Part shown: positions 22,536 to 31,705 of the stretch, one piece after another
Layout: every line of letters starts with the position of its first letter
Numbering within the stretch: position 1 is the first letter of the stretch
Source of the DNA: Branchipolynoe longqiensis
Lineage: Eukaryota > Annelida > Polychaeta > Phyllodocida > Polynoidae
Length of the DNA stretch: 64,000 nucleotides
Direction: 5' to 3'
NCBI GenBank assembly: GCA_030323885.1
Contig: CM059193.1
Location: forward strand, 94,914,852-94,978,851
Notes under the pieces: generated by a model
Told to the model about the DNA's origin: nothing
What the model saw: the letters and a program-made list of their open reading frames with translations, nothing else
The model's database searches: none
Translations under genes and position numbers: made by a program

Positions 22536-22855
22536 ATGGTTGGTAGGTTGTTGAAGTTTTACATCCTGGCGACATCTAAGGTCATATCAGGAAGAGTACC
22601 AATTTGGAACAGTGCGCACTCATGGCAGTTTTATAGTGCTGCCTACCTGGTGGACCAGGCCACCAGCACCATGCCCCAATATCCCACTCAGTCACATTAT
22701 CCTGACACTGAGCTAACCAGTACTTGCACTATCCTAATACAGTTGAACGCCATTGTAAGAAGCGACAAGTATAACCATTTAAGTAATTAGGTTGACTTGA
22801 ATAGGGTTCGAACCCGTTGGATTGAATCACATGACGCTCAAGTCATGCGACACCA
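22536..22855 (-). mobile_element. SINE family B (minus), full length
   Basis: Body blocks CATCTAAGGTCATATCAGGA, CAGTGCGCACTCATGGCAG and TCACATTATCCTGACACTGA in reverse orientation, with the head at 22,855-22,805 (TCGAACCCGTTGG contains box B in complement). Confidence 0.85.
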
Positions 22856-23125
22856 CGTGGAAGCAGCGCGGGCCGTGGTTCGGGGTGAGTGGCACACCTA
22901 GGCTCCCTATGTATTATGTAACCGGCCCACCCGCCCGCCCACCCGGCAGCGACACCGGCGACACGTTCAGGGAGGCCACGTCTCGCCGGCCCGAGACCCG
23001 GCGCCCTGCGAGACGAGGGGCGCCGTGAAATGAATTCCTTTCTGACACGTCGTGAAACGTGAATGTGAGAAATCAAATCAGGCGGCGTCGTTTAGCTGTG
23101 GCTGTGGGTGTTGAAGGGCGCGGGT
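22856..23125. other. GC-rich, CpG-rich spacer
   Basis: Dense CG dinucleotides (GCCGGCCCGAGACCCGGCGC) suggest a locally unmethylated or G/C-biased patch. No exon signals found. Duplicated at about 30,680-30,950. Confidence 0.4.
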
Positions 23126-23127
23126 TC

Positions 23128-23450
23128 CCGGAGCAGCCCCCTAATGTCCCCTGAACAGCCCCCTAATGTCCCCTGAACAGCCCCCTAATGTCCCCCAAGC
23201 AGCCCCCCCCCCGAGCCGCCCCAGAACAGCATCCCCGAGCAGCCCCCCCCCCACAACCTCCCCCCCCCCCGAACCGCCCGAACAAGTCCTCGAGCAGCAC
23301 ACCGAGCAGTCACCCCACCCCCCACCCCCCCGAACCGCCCCCGAGCCGCCCCCGAGCTGCCTCCGAGCCGCCCCCGAGCCGCCCTCGAGCCACCCGTGAG
23401 CAGCCCCCGAGCCGCCCCCCGAGCCGCCCCGGGGCCGCCCCCTCCACCTC
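23128..23450. repeat. 11-mer array (CGAGCCGCCCC / 22-bp CCCTGAACAGCCCCCTAATGT)
   Basis: Begins with three near copies of a 22-bp unit, CCCTGAACAGCCCCCTAATG plus TC, then 11-bp steps CGAGCCGCCCC. The reverse complement (GGGGCTGTTCAG / GGGGCGGCTCG) matches the 11-mers making up the 33-bp repeat at 28,700 and 36,600. Confidence 0.85.
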
Positions 23451-23760
23451 CTACTCATCCTTGCATTATCCTCACCCAAGTCACCCTCAGCCTTCCTCAC
23501 CCACCAGAACCCCCTTCAGTGCCTCTTTCTGTGTCACTCCTTCTGTGCCTCTTTTCTCTATCCTCTCTTCCCCCTCCCCTCCTCTCTTCCTCCTCCCCTC
23601 CTCTCTTCCCTCCACCTCTCTTCTTCCCCTCCCTCCTCTCTTTCCCCTCCCTCCTCTCTTCCCCTCCCTCCTCTCTTCCCTCCCGCCCCTTCCCTCCATC
23701 CCCTCCCCTCCTCTCTTCCCCCTCCCCTCATGTCTTCCACCCTCCACTCCTCTCTGTAAC
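23451..23760. repeat. CT-rich tract (CCTCTCTTCCCCTCC)
   Basis: Polypyrimidine microsatellite from about 23,560, preceded by a short mixed lead. No gene. Confidence 0.9.
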
Positions 23761-23888
23761 TAAATCTCCTATATATGTATGTTGTCATGTATGCGTATCT
23801 CCATGTAGGTATACTCTATGTTAATGTCCATGGCTGTATGCTGTAAATGAATATCCTATATATGTATGATGTATCATGATTGTGTGTT
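23761..23888. repeat. Degenerate ATGTATGCTGTA-type tandem flank of the RTE insertion
   Basis: TATATGTATGTTGTCATGTA and TGTATGCTGTAAATGAATAT relate to the right flank at 27,717-27,935. The RTE inserted into this repeat. Confidence 0.6.
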
Positions 23889-26800
23889 ATGCAGGTATAG
23901 CAGGTATAGCAATACCTCAGGGAGTTTGACGCCCCTGCCTTGCAGAGTTCTAAACCACTGCCTTGTGGTACAGGTCCTTGACAGAACCGAAGGCTAAGGG
24001 AGCAAACCCTAAACAGAAAACCATGTCACTGTGGCAGCATTAAGGGCGGTTGATGTATGGAACTCCCAACATCTCCCGACCAGCCACTGCAGGGACAAAT
24101 AGTTTTGCGCCTGTCTTGACATGTTCTTGCCGGTGTGAAACCTCTATTTGCTCCCCGAGAGAGTGCCGCTGGTGACTTGCAAAAGCCAGCAACACTTTTG
24201 CAGGCAGCTTTCATGAAATATACAACCGCACAAAACACCATACCGGCTCGGTCGTCGCCCGGGTTACCAAGGACCGCGCTGCTCGAGCTCATCTTCCGTC
24301 GACAGCGGAAAATCAGCTAGGAGGAACACAACGCAACACAACACAACTACTGACAATTGCCCAATGGAACGTCAGGACTCTTCTCGACCGAGAAGCAGCT
24401 GACCGACCAGAAAGACGTACGGCACTAGTAGCAATGGAACTGGCAAAATACAACATCGACATTGCCGCCCTATGCGAAACAAGGTTCTCAGAGTCTGGTA
24501 GTCTCAATGACCTGGAATACTCTTTCTTCTGGAGTGGCAAACCCGAAGGAGAGAGAAGGGAGGCAGGAGTGGGCTTTGCTATCAAAAAGGACATCGTCAC
24601 AAAGCTGACAGAAATGCCACGGCCAGTAAGTGACAGAATCATGACGATGAGACTACCTTTGAGCAAGGACAACTTTGCTACAATTATCAGTGTGTACGCT
24701 CCAACAATGACAAACCCAGATGATAACAAGGAGGCCTTCTACAACCAGCTGGCAAGTACGCTCAGTGACATCCCTCACACGGATAAGCTACTGCTGATAG
24801 GAGACTTCAATGCAAGGATAGGAAGAGACAATGACAAGTGGCCCTTGGTCATGGGCAAACATGGAATCGGGAAATGCAACTCCAATGGTGAGCTCCTACT
24901 GGCTTTGTGCTCTGAGTTCGAACTGATAGTAACAAACACCATGTTCAAGCAGAAGGATGAACGCAAGACCACTTGGATGCATCCTCGTTCCAGGCACTGG
25001 CATATGATCGACTTCATCATCACAAGGTGCCGGGATAAGATGGACATCCACAGTACTCGAGCCATGCGTGGAGCTAACTGCTGGACCGATCACCAGATGC
25101 TAAGGTCAAAAGTGGCATTCAGAATACGAGAAAAACACAACAGGCAAGGGACAAATAAACCGACAAAGCTCAACACAGCAAAATTAAGTACCATCAGTCA
25201 CAGGGAGAGCTTCAAGCGGGAGATGGACAGCGCTCTCGCACAATGGGAGGAGAAGGAAAGCCCAACACCAGATGAGGAATGGGCAGCGTTGCAGCAGGTT
25301 GTATACAACACAGCTAAAACTTATCTCGGCAAGCCAGACAGAAAACATCAGGACTGGTTCGACCCCAACAATCAGGAGCTACAGAATCTTATGAGCAGAA
25401 GAGACCAAGCCCACCAGAGAGTGTTGCAGACCAGGAACACTAGATCCACCACTGCAGCATACAAAGATGCCTGCAGATTGCTACAAAAATGCACCCGTGC
25501 ATTGAAGTCAGACTGGTGGGAAATGAAGGCAGAGGAGCTGCAGAGAGCTGCAGACAGAAACAACATGAAGGGCTTCTACAGCGGACTGAAGGAAGTGTGG
25601 GGACCCGTGAAGAAGGGAGCTGTTCACCTGAAATCAACAGATGGAACGGAGACCTTTTCCGACAGCAAGAGAGTTGTGGCAAGATGGAGTGAACACTTCC
25701 AGAAGCTACTCAACGTCCCTGGTGACATAGATCACGAAGCTCTGAACAACATCCAGCAGCGCATTACCAAAACATGCCTCGATGAGATTCCAACCATGGA
25801 TGAGATGGCTAGAGCAATCGCCAGCCTGAAAGATGGCAAAGCACCTGGGGGTGATGGAATTCCTGCCGAGGTATGGAAGCATGGAGGAGACAATCTGCTC
25901 AACAGACTGCACCAACTAATCACCAATGCCTGGGAGGAGGGTTCTGTACCCCAAGCATGGAAGGATGCCAGCATTGTAACCATCTACAAGAAAGGTGATC
26001 GAACAGACTGTGGGAACTATAGAGGAATCTCTCTTCTTTCCATAGCAGGGAAGATCTTCGCCAGGATCCTACTCAACAGACTATCTATTCACATAACACC
26101 TGGTGTAGTTCCAGAGTCACAGTGTGGCTTCAGAGGTAACCGGAGCACTGTGGATATGATATTTTGTCTCCGACAGCTACAAGAAAAGTGCATTGAGCAG
26201 GACCGACCACTGTACATGGTATTTGTCGATTTCACTAAGGCATTTGATACAGTCGGGAGGACCGGGCTATGGCAGCTACTGAGGAAGTACGGATGCCCAG
26301 AGAAGTTCACAACTATGATCGAGGCTCTACATACAGGAATGATGGGAACGTTAGTGTGGGGGGAAGTCTCGAATCGTTTGCGGTTACAACTGGGTCAAGC
26401 GGTTGTGTACTGGCCCCCACGCTCTTCTCCATCTTCCTATCAGCAATGCTAGACGAGGCTTTCCGAGACATGGGGGATGGCATCTATATACAGTCCAGAC
26501 AGAGCGCTGACCTATTCAATGTCGCACACTTCAGAGCGAAGACCAAGACTACTCAGATACTGGTGAGAGAGCTACTATTCGCAGATGACAGTGCACTGGT
26601 TGCCCACTCTGCTGAAGAGACCCAGAAAATAGTGGACGCTTTCTCCGATGCATCAAAGAAGTTTGGCCTGAAAATTAACATCAAGAAGACGGAGGTGCTG
26701 TACCAACCCAACTCTACAAGAACCCGAGAGGAGGAGATCATGGTTGACGGAAACAAGCTGAACTCTGTTCCGGAATTCACCTATCTTGGATGCACAATAT

Positions 26801-27400
26801 CAAGTGATGGACGCATTGATGCTGAGATACAGAGGAGGATGGCCAAGGCTAGCGCATCTTTCGGCCGACTACGCCAGAGACTCTGGAACAACCACCATGT
26901 GTCCATTCGGGTCAAAGGTAAGATCTACCGCGCAATCGTGCTATCCACCCTACTATACGGAGCCGAGGCCTGGACAGCGTACAGACAGCAGGTGAAAAAG
27001 CTGCATGCCTTCATGATGCGACATCTGCGTTCAATCATGAGGCTAACCTGGAAGGACAAAGTGACGAATAAGGAAATACTCGAACGGATGGGGCTGCCCT
27101 CTATGGAAGATCTTCTGATCAAAAAGAATCTCCGGTGGACTGGACACCTCATGAGGATGTCATCAGACAGGCTACCAAAGCAGATCCTCTATTCTCAACT
27201 GTCTTTTGGCTACAGAAAGAGAGGGCGCCCCCGTCTCCGGTTCAAAGATACCATCAAGAGAAACCTGAAGCTGAGAGACATTAAGACCGACTCATGGACA
27301 CAACTCTCACAGCAGAGAGCTAAATGGAGAGCGGCAGTCAAGTAATGAAAGCAGTCTTTGTCGCATCGCGACCGACAGCATGATGATGATGATGATGATG
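23889..27400 (+). mobile_element. RTE-clade LINE, full length (copy 1)
   Basis: Starts ATGCAGGTATAGCAGGTAT, a start shared with the deleted derivatives, followed by about 350 bp of UTR, one long ORF (AP-endonuclease plus RT), a short 3' UTR (AAAGCAGTCTTTGTCGCATC) and a (GATGAT)n tail at 27,378-27,400. Length about 3.5 kb, a single ORF2 and a short-repeat tail fit the RTE clade. RTEs copy their RNA into nicked target DNA. The flanks suggest insertion in an ATG-rich tandem repeat. Confidence 0.9.
24434..27345 (+). pseudogene. RTE ORF2: AP-endonuclease and reverse transcriptase, frameshifted (copy 1)
   Basis: The endonuclease comes first: in-frame QWNVRTL just before the first ATG, then CETR (metal-binding Glu), LLIGDFNARIGRD and a DHQML-type C-terminal His. 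The RT carries APGGDGIPAEVW, KKGDRTDCGNYRGISLL, SQCGFRGNRSTVD, FVDFTKAFDTV (Asp near residue 599) and LFADDSALVAHS as catalytic box. A basic C-terminal end contains WTGHLMRM and KRGRPRLRFKDT. The frame is open through the endonuclease, but the first stretch stops at 26,452. Aligned with copy 2, about 7 bases are missing between 26,345 and 26,405 and several others differ, moving the rest into another frame up to TAA at 27,343. No alternative upstream ATG in frame: copy 2 has ATGTAC where copy 1 has ATATAC. Not functional as assembled; clustered errors rather than decay are possible. Confidence 0.92.
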
Positions 27401-27716
27401 CATGGAACTCCCAACATCTCCCGACCAGCCACTGCAGGGACAAATAGCTTTGCGCCTGTCTTGATATGTTCTCGCTGGTGTGAAACCTCTATTTGCTCCC
27501 CGAGAGAGTGCCGCTGGTAACTTGCAAAAGCCAGCAGCACTTCAACACTTTTGCAGCAGCTTTCATGAAATGAAATCAGGAGAAACCTGAAGCTGAGAGA
27601 CATTAAGACCGACTCATGGACGCAACTCTCACAGCAGAGAGCTAAATGGAGAGCGGCAGTCAAGTAATGAAAGCAGTCTTTGTCGCATTGCGACCGACAG
27701 CTTGATGATGATGGTT
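27401..27716 (+). mobile_element. RTE deletion derivative directly behind the full-length RTE
   Basis: After the ATG tail comes ATGGAACTCCCAACATCTCC, which is RTE 5' UTR from its middle (compare 24,055). It runs to TTTCATGAAATGAAATCAGG and then jumps to GAGAAACCTGAAGCTGAGAG, the ORF2 end, with TAA and a second GATGATG tail. No coding core remains. It begins inside the ATG repeat of its neighbour, suggesting insertion into, or template switching at, that tail. Confidence 0.85.
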
Positions 27717-27935
27717 GATGTATCATGTATGCTGTATCATGTATGCGTATATCCATGTATATATTCTATATTTTAATGTCCATGTATGTAATCTGAAATG
27801 TATATCCATGTGTGATTGCTGTATGTTAATGTCCTTGTGGGTGTGTTCTATATCAATATCCCATAGCTGTATGCTGTATCATGTATGCTTATCTCCATGT
27901 CTTTTGTGCAGTTCTGTGAGTAACTGCAGTGAGTT
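27717..27935. repeat. ATGTATGCTGTATC-type degenerate tandem repeat (right flank of RTE)
   Basis: TGATGTATCATGTATG at 27,717-27,732 is a candidate target duplication. In copy 2 it appears at 31,693-31,708 on the left and 35,585-35,600 on the right. The flank is itself repetitive, so the call is tentative. Confidence 0.6.
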
Positions 27936-28223
27936 AGTGTAGGCACTTCTAGAGCAACCGGAACAGCCGTTCAAACTGATTCTAGCCATATCAGTGCAGG
28001 TTGAGCTCTCTGCCATTGGACCAGCCCTTACTCAGGGCCGCACACAATATTGCACTTCCAGACTGAATAGTTAGTGACGTCCTCTTCAGGAAGTATTGAT
28101 AGTGCAGAGGGTTGGATTCCCCTCCATGTGTGAAATGTCACTTACCCAGTACGGTGGGCGATTACCTGAGGGAACCTTGGTAGCATAACGGTGAGAATGC
28201 CCACACAGGGAGGCGGTAGACAT
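27936..28223. other. Spacer, nothing recognised
   Basis: Mixed sequence with no element ends or exon signals; duplicated in copy 2. Confidence 0.4.
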
Positions 28224-28687
28224 GGGCCGTAATCGATTAACACGACCCGGGCGACTCGGGTCACCCGAGTCGTCAGAATTTCAAATAGAACACCGCGAGT
28301 GGAGTCGACAAATACACGTGCCGTGTACAAAACAACCCGACCCCAGTAACCCACCTCTTGGCTGGGGTTTGCAAGGACCGATGATGTCACATTTGTGCTA
28401 GTACCATCCTGCAGGATAACAGCCACTGGTACCAGTCATACATATTTTCTTTTGGTAATAACATAGATTAATGAAATGGAAATATCACTAAACTATGCCA
28501 TCATAAAAATATTTAAATCATATTTTGCTGTATTTATATTGGCTATTAAAAAACAGGAAAAGGCCCCCCATTTTTTTCACCCTGAGCGTGTAGAAGCGTA
28601 TTCGATTATTCGACCCGAGTCTGCAGGATGTGCGCATGCGCCAGAAAGTGGCTTGGGTGACCCGAGTCGATTAATCGATTACGCCCC
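28224..28687. mobile_element. 464-bp MITE with GGGCCGTAATCGATTAA ends (copy 1)
   Basis: Left end GGGCCGTAATCGATTAA and right end TTAATCGATTACGCCCC are inverted. Inside the ends, CGACTCGGGTCACC at the left is mirrored by GGGTGACCCGAGTCG at the right. The interior is AT-rich and non-coding. Its twin is at 36,093-36,557. Confidence 0.8.
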
Positions 28688-29213
28688 CTGGGGTGCTGCT
28701 GGGCTGCTCAGGAGGCTGCTCTTGGTTTACTTTGGGGCTGCCTCAGCGGTTGGCTCAGGGTTATTTCAGGGGCTGTACAAGAAGTGTTTAGGTGCTGTTC
28801 AGCGGCTGTACAAGAAGTGCTTAGGTGCTGTTCAGGGGATGTACAAGAAGTGTTTAGGTGCTGTTCAGGGGCTGTACAAGAAGTGTTTAGGTGCTGTTCA
28901 GGGGCTGTACAAGAAGTGTTTAGGTGCTGTTCAGGGGCTGTACAAGAAGTATGTAGGTGCTGTGCATGAGCTGTACAGGAAGTGTGTAGGTGCTGTGCAT
29001 GGGCTGTACAGGAAGTGCTTAGGTGCTGTGCATGGGCTGTACAAGAAGTGTTTAGGTGCTGTTCAGGGGATGTACAAGAAGTGTTTAGGTGCTGTTCAGG
29101 GACTGTACAAGAAGTGTTTAGGTGCTGTTCAGGGGCTGTACAAGAAGTGCTTAGGTGCTGTTCAGGGGTTGTACAAGAAGTGTTTAGGTGTTGTTCAGGG
29201 GATGCACAAGAAG
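28688..29213. repeat. 33-bp minisatellite (three 11-mers), copy 1, cut by the gap
   Basis: Unit CTGTACAAGAAGTGTTTAGG plus TGCTGTTCAGGGG. Each 33-mer splits into three related 11-mers (GTGCTGTTCAG, GGGCTGTACAA, GAAGTGTTTAG). The 11-residue frame LYKKCLGAVQG stays open because 33 is divisible by three. The array ends at the N run. Confidence 0.95.
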
Positions 29214-29712
29214 NNNNNNNNNNNNNNNNNNNNNNNNNNNNNNNNNNNNNNNNNNNNNNNNNNNNNNNNNNNNNNNNNNNNNNNNNNNNNNNNNNNNNNN
29301 NNNNNNNNNNNNNNNNNNNNNNNNNNNNNNNNNNNNNNNNNNNNNNNNNNNNNNNNNNNNNNNNNNNNNNNNNNNNNNNNNNNNNNNNNNNNNNNNNNNN
29401 NNNNNNNNNNNNNNNNNNNNNNNNNNNNNNNNNNNNNNNNNNNNNNNNNNNNNNNNNNNNNNNNNNNNNNNNNNNNNNNNNNNNNNNNNNNNNNNNNNNN
29501 NNNNNNNNNNNNNNNNNNNNNNNNNNNNNNNNNNNNNNNNNNNNNNNNNNNNNNNNNNNNNNNNNNNNNNNNNNNNNNNNNNNNNNNNNNNNNNNNNNNN
29601 NNNNNNNNNNNNNNNNNNNNNNNNNNNNNNNNNNNNNNNNNNNNNNNNNNNNNNNNNNNNNNNNNNNNNNNNNNNNNNNNNNNNNNNNNNNNNNNNNNNN
29701 NNNNNNNNNNNN
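29214..29712. other. Assembly gap (499 N)
   Basis: A run of N between copy 1 and copy 2 of the 7.3-kb block. No sequence information. Frames spanning it are meaningless. Confidence 1.
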
Positions 29713-29790
29713 TGAGTGCCCACTGTCACAAGTCAGTGCCCGTACTGATATGACTATAGATGTTGCTAGGATGTAAAACAACAACAACTA
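29713..29790 (+). mobile_element. SINE family B tail (copy 2 of 21,885-21,960)
   Basis: Same CTGATATGACTATAGATGTT and CAACAACAAC tail as copy 1; the 5' part is lost in the gap. Confidence 0.85.
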
Positions 29791-29894
29791 TGCTTCGGTA
29801 ATTACGTTAAGTGACGGCGTTTGCTCGGGTCGGCTCCGGGTCTTCTTCTGAAGTCGTCTCCTCTTACAAGCACAGCACTGTCCGCCATTAGCAC

Positions 29895-30335
29895 CTCTCC
29901 CGCCTTCCCCAGCTCCCCCTCCCCCAGCTCCCCTTCCCCCAGCTCCCCCTCGCCAGCTCCCCCTCCCCCAGCTCCCTCTCCCCCAGCTCCCCCTCCCCCA
30001 GCTCCCTCTCCCCCAGCTCCCCCTCCCCCAGCTCCCTCTCCCCCAGCTCCCCTCCCAGCTCCCTTCCCCCAGTCCCCTCCCTGGCTCCCTCTCCCCACTC
30101 CCCTCCCAGCCCCTCCCCCAGCTCCCCCCCCAGTCCCCCTCTTCCAGTCCCCCTTCCCCAGCTCCACGCACTCATTATTCCAGTCCCCTCCCCTCATCCT
30201 GCCCCTCCACGCATGGCGCTTTCCGCCGTTAGCACCTCTCCCCCCTCCCCAACTCCCCCCCCATCACTCCTCCCTCCACCTCCCTGCCCCCTCATCCCCC
30301 TCCCCCGCATGCGTGGCACGGACAGCGCGCCAGCC
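29895..30335. repeat. C-rich minisatellite, copy 2
   Basis: Same CAGCTCCCCCTCCCC units as 22,070-22,492. The right part has many single-base differences (for example at 30,050-30,190), which fits unpolished sequence in a homopolymer-rich tract. Confidence 0.95.
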
Positions 30336-30351
30336 TCCTTCTGGAAGCCAT

Positions 30352-30682
30352 GGTTGGTAGGTTGTTGAAGTTTTAATCCTGGCGACATCTAAGGTCATAT
30401 CAGGATGAGACCAATTTGGAACAGTGCGCACTCATGACAGTTTAATATAGGACAGTTTTATAGTGCTGCCTACCTGGTGGACCAGGCCACCAGCACCATG
30501 CCCCAATATCCCACTCAGTCACATTATCCTGACACTGAGCTAACCAGTACTTGCACTATCCTAATAAAGTTGAACGCCATTGTAGGAAGCGACAAGTATA
30601 ACCTTTTAAGTAATTAGGTTGACTTGAATAGGGTTCGAACCCGTTGGATTGAATCACATGACGCTCAAGTCATGCGACACCA
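30352..30682 (-). mobile_element. SINE family B (minus), copy 2
   Basis: Same as 22,536-22,855, with a short extra segment repeating ACAGTTTAATATAGG near 30,437-30,460. Confidence 0.85.
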
Positions 30683-30952
30683 CGTGGAAGCAGCGCGGGC
30701 CGTGGTTCGGGGTGAGTGGCACACCCAGGCACCCTATGTATTATGTAACGGGCCCACTCGCCCGCCCACCCGGCGGCGACACCGGCGACACGTGCAGGGA
30801 GGCCACGTCTCGCCGGCCCGAGACCCGGCGCCCTGCGAGACGAGGGGCGCCGTGAAATGAATTCCTTTCTGACACGTCGTGAAACGTGAATGTGAGAAAT
30901 CAAATCAGGCGGCGTCGTTTAGCTGTGGCTGTGGGTGTTGAAGGGCGCGGGT
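30683..30952. other. GC-rich spacer, copy 2
   Basis: Counterpart of 22,856-23,125; only a few substitutions (for example GGCAGCGACACC versus GGCGGCGACACC). Confidence 0.4.
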
Positions 30953-30954
30953 TC

Positions 30955-31270
30955 CCGGAGCCGGCCCCCTAATGTCCCCTGAACAGCCCCCTAATGTCCC
31001 CTGAACAGCCCCCTAATGTCCCCCAAGCAGCCCCCCCCCCGAGCCGCCCCAGAACAGCATCCCCGAGCAGCCCCCCCCCCGAGCAGCCCCCCCTCCGAAC
31101 CGCCCCGGAACAGCGTCCTCGAGCAGCCCACCGAGCAGTCCCCCGAGCCGCCCCCGAACCGCCCCCGAGCCGCCCCCGAGCTGCCTCCGAGCCGCCCCCG
31201 AGCCGCCCTCGAGCCACCCGTGAGCAGCCCCCGAGCCGCCCCCCGAGCCGCCCCGGGGCCGCCCCCTCCA
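30955..31270. repeat. 11-mer array, copy 2
   Basis: CGAGCCGCCCC steps as at 23,128-23,450, slightly shorter and more regular in the middle. Confidence 0.85.
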
Positions 31271-31590
31271 CCTCCTAATATCCTTGCATTATCCTCACCC
31301 AAGTCACCCTCAGCCTTCCTCACCCACCAGAACCCCTTCAGTTCAGTGCCTCTTTCTGTGTCACTCCTTCTGTGCCTCTTTTCTCTATCCTCTCTTCCCC
31401 CTCCCCTCCTCTCTTCCCCTCCCTCTTCTTCCCCTCCCTCCTCTCTTCCCCCTCCCCTCCTCTCTTTCCCCTCCCCTCCTCTCTTCCCCTCCCTTCCTCT
31501 CTTCCCTCCCGCCCCTTCCCTCCATCTCCCTCCCCTCCTCTCTTCCCCCTCCCCTCATGTCTTCCACCTCCCCTCCTCTCTGTAACTAAA
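31271..31590. repeat. CT-rich tract, copy 2
   Basis: CCTCTCTTCCCCTCC microsatellite from about 31,375, shorter than in copy 1. Confidence 0.9.
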
Positions 31591-31705
31591 TCTCCTATAT
31601 ATGTATGTTGTCATGTATGCGTATCTCCATGTAGGTATGCTCTATGTTAATGTCCATGGCTGTATGCTGTAAATGAATATCCTATATATGTATGATGTAT
31701 CATGT

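Larger units (their letters stand above)
21885..29213. repeat. Copy 1 of a 7.3-kb duplicated block (likely unmerged contig overlap)
   Basis: Starts TGAGTGCCCACTGTCACAAG and ends in GGATGCACAAGAAG at the N run. It matches 29,713-37,050 throughout with the same order of features. The RTE part differs at only a handful of bases over 2 kb, while simple repeats differ in length. Because copy 1 ends and copy 2 begins exactly at the gap, this has the form of an end-to-start overlap of two contigs. Confidence 0.9.

Noticed and set aside
22822..23028. 68-codon GC-rich frame present in both block copies
   Set aside because: Conservation between copies only reflects the duplication; CpG-rich composition favours open frames.
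23761..23888. Telomere-like or interstitial telomeric repeat
   Set aside because: Units are ATGTATGCTG-type, not TTAGGG; no TTAGGG tract exists in the window.
24135..24320. Separate small ORF1 of the RTE upstream of ORF2
   Set aside because: It is an out-of-frame stretch in the UTR; in copy 2 the same DNA reads in frame with ORF2, and no ORF1-type motif is visible.
28476..29753. 425-codon plus-strand frame and 359-codon minus-strand frame across the first gap
   Set aside because: Half of each is N, and the rest is a 33-bp repeat that stays open in several frames.
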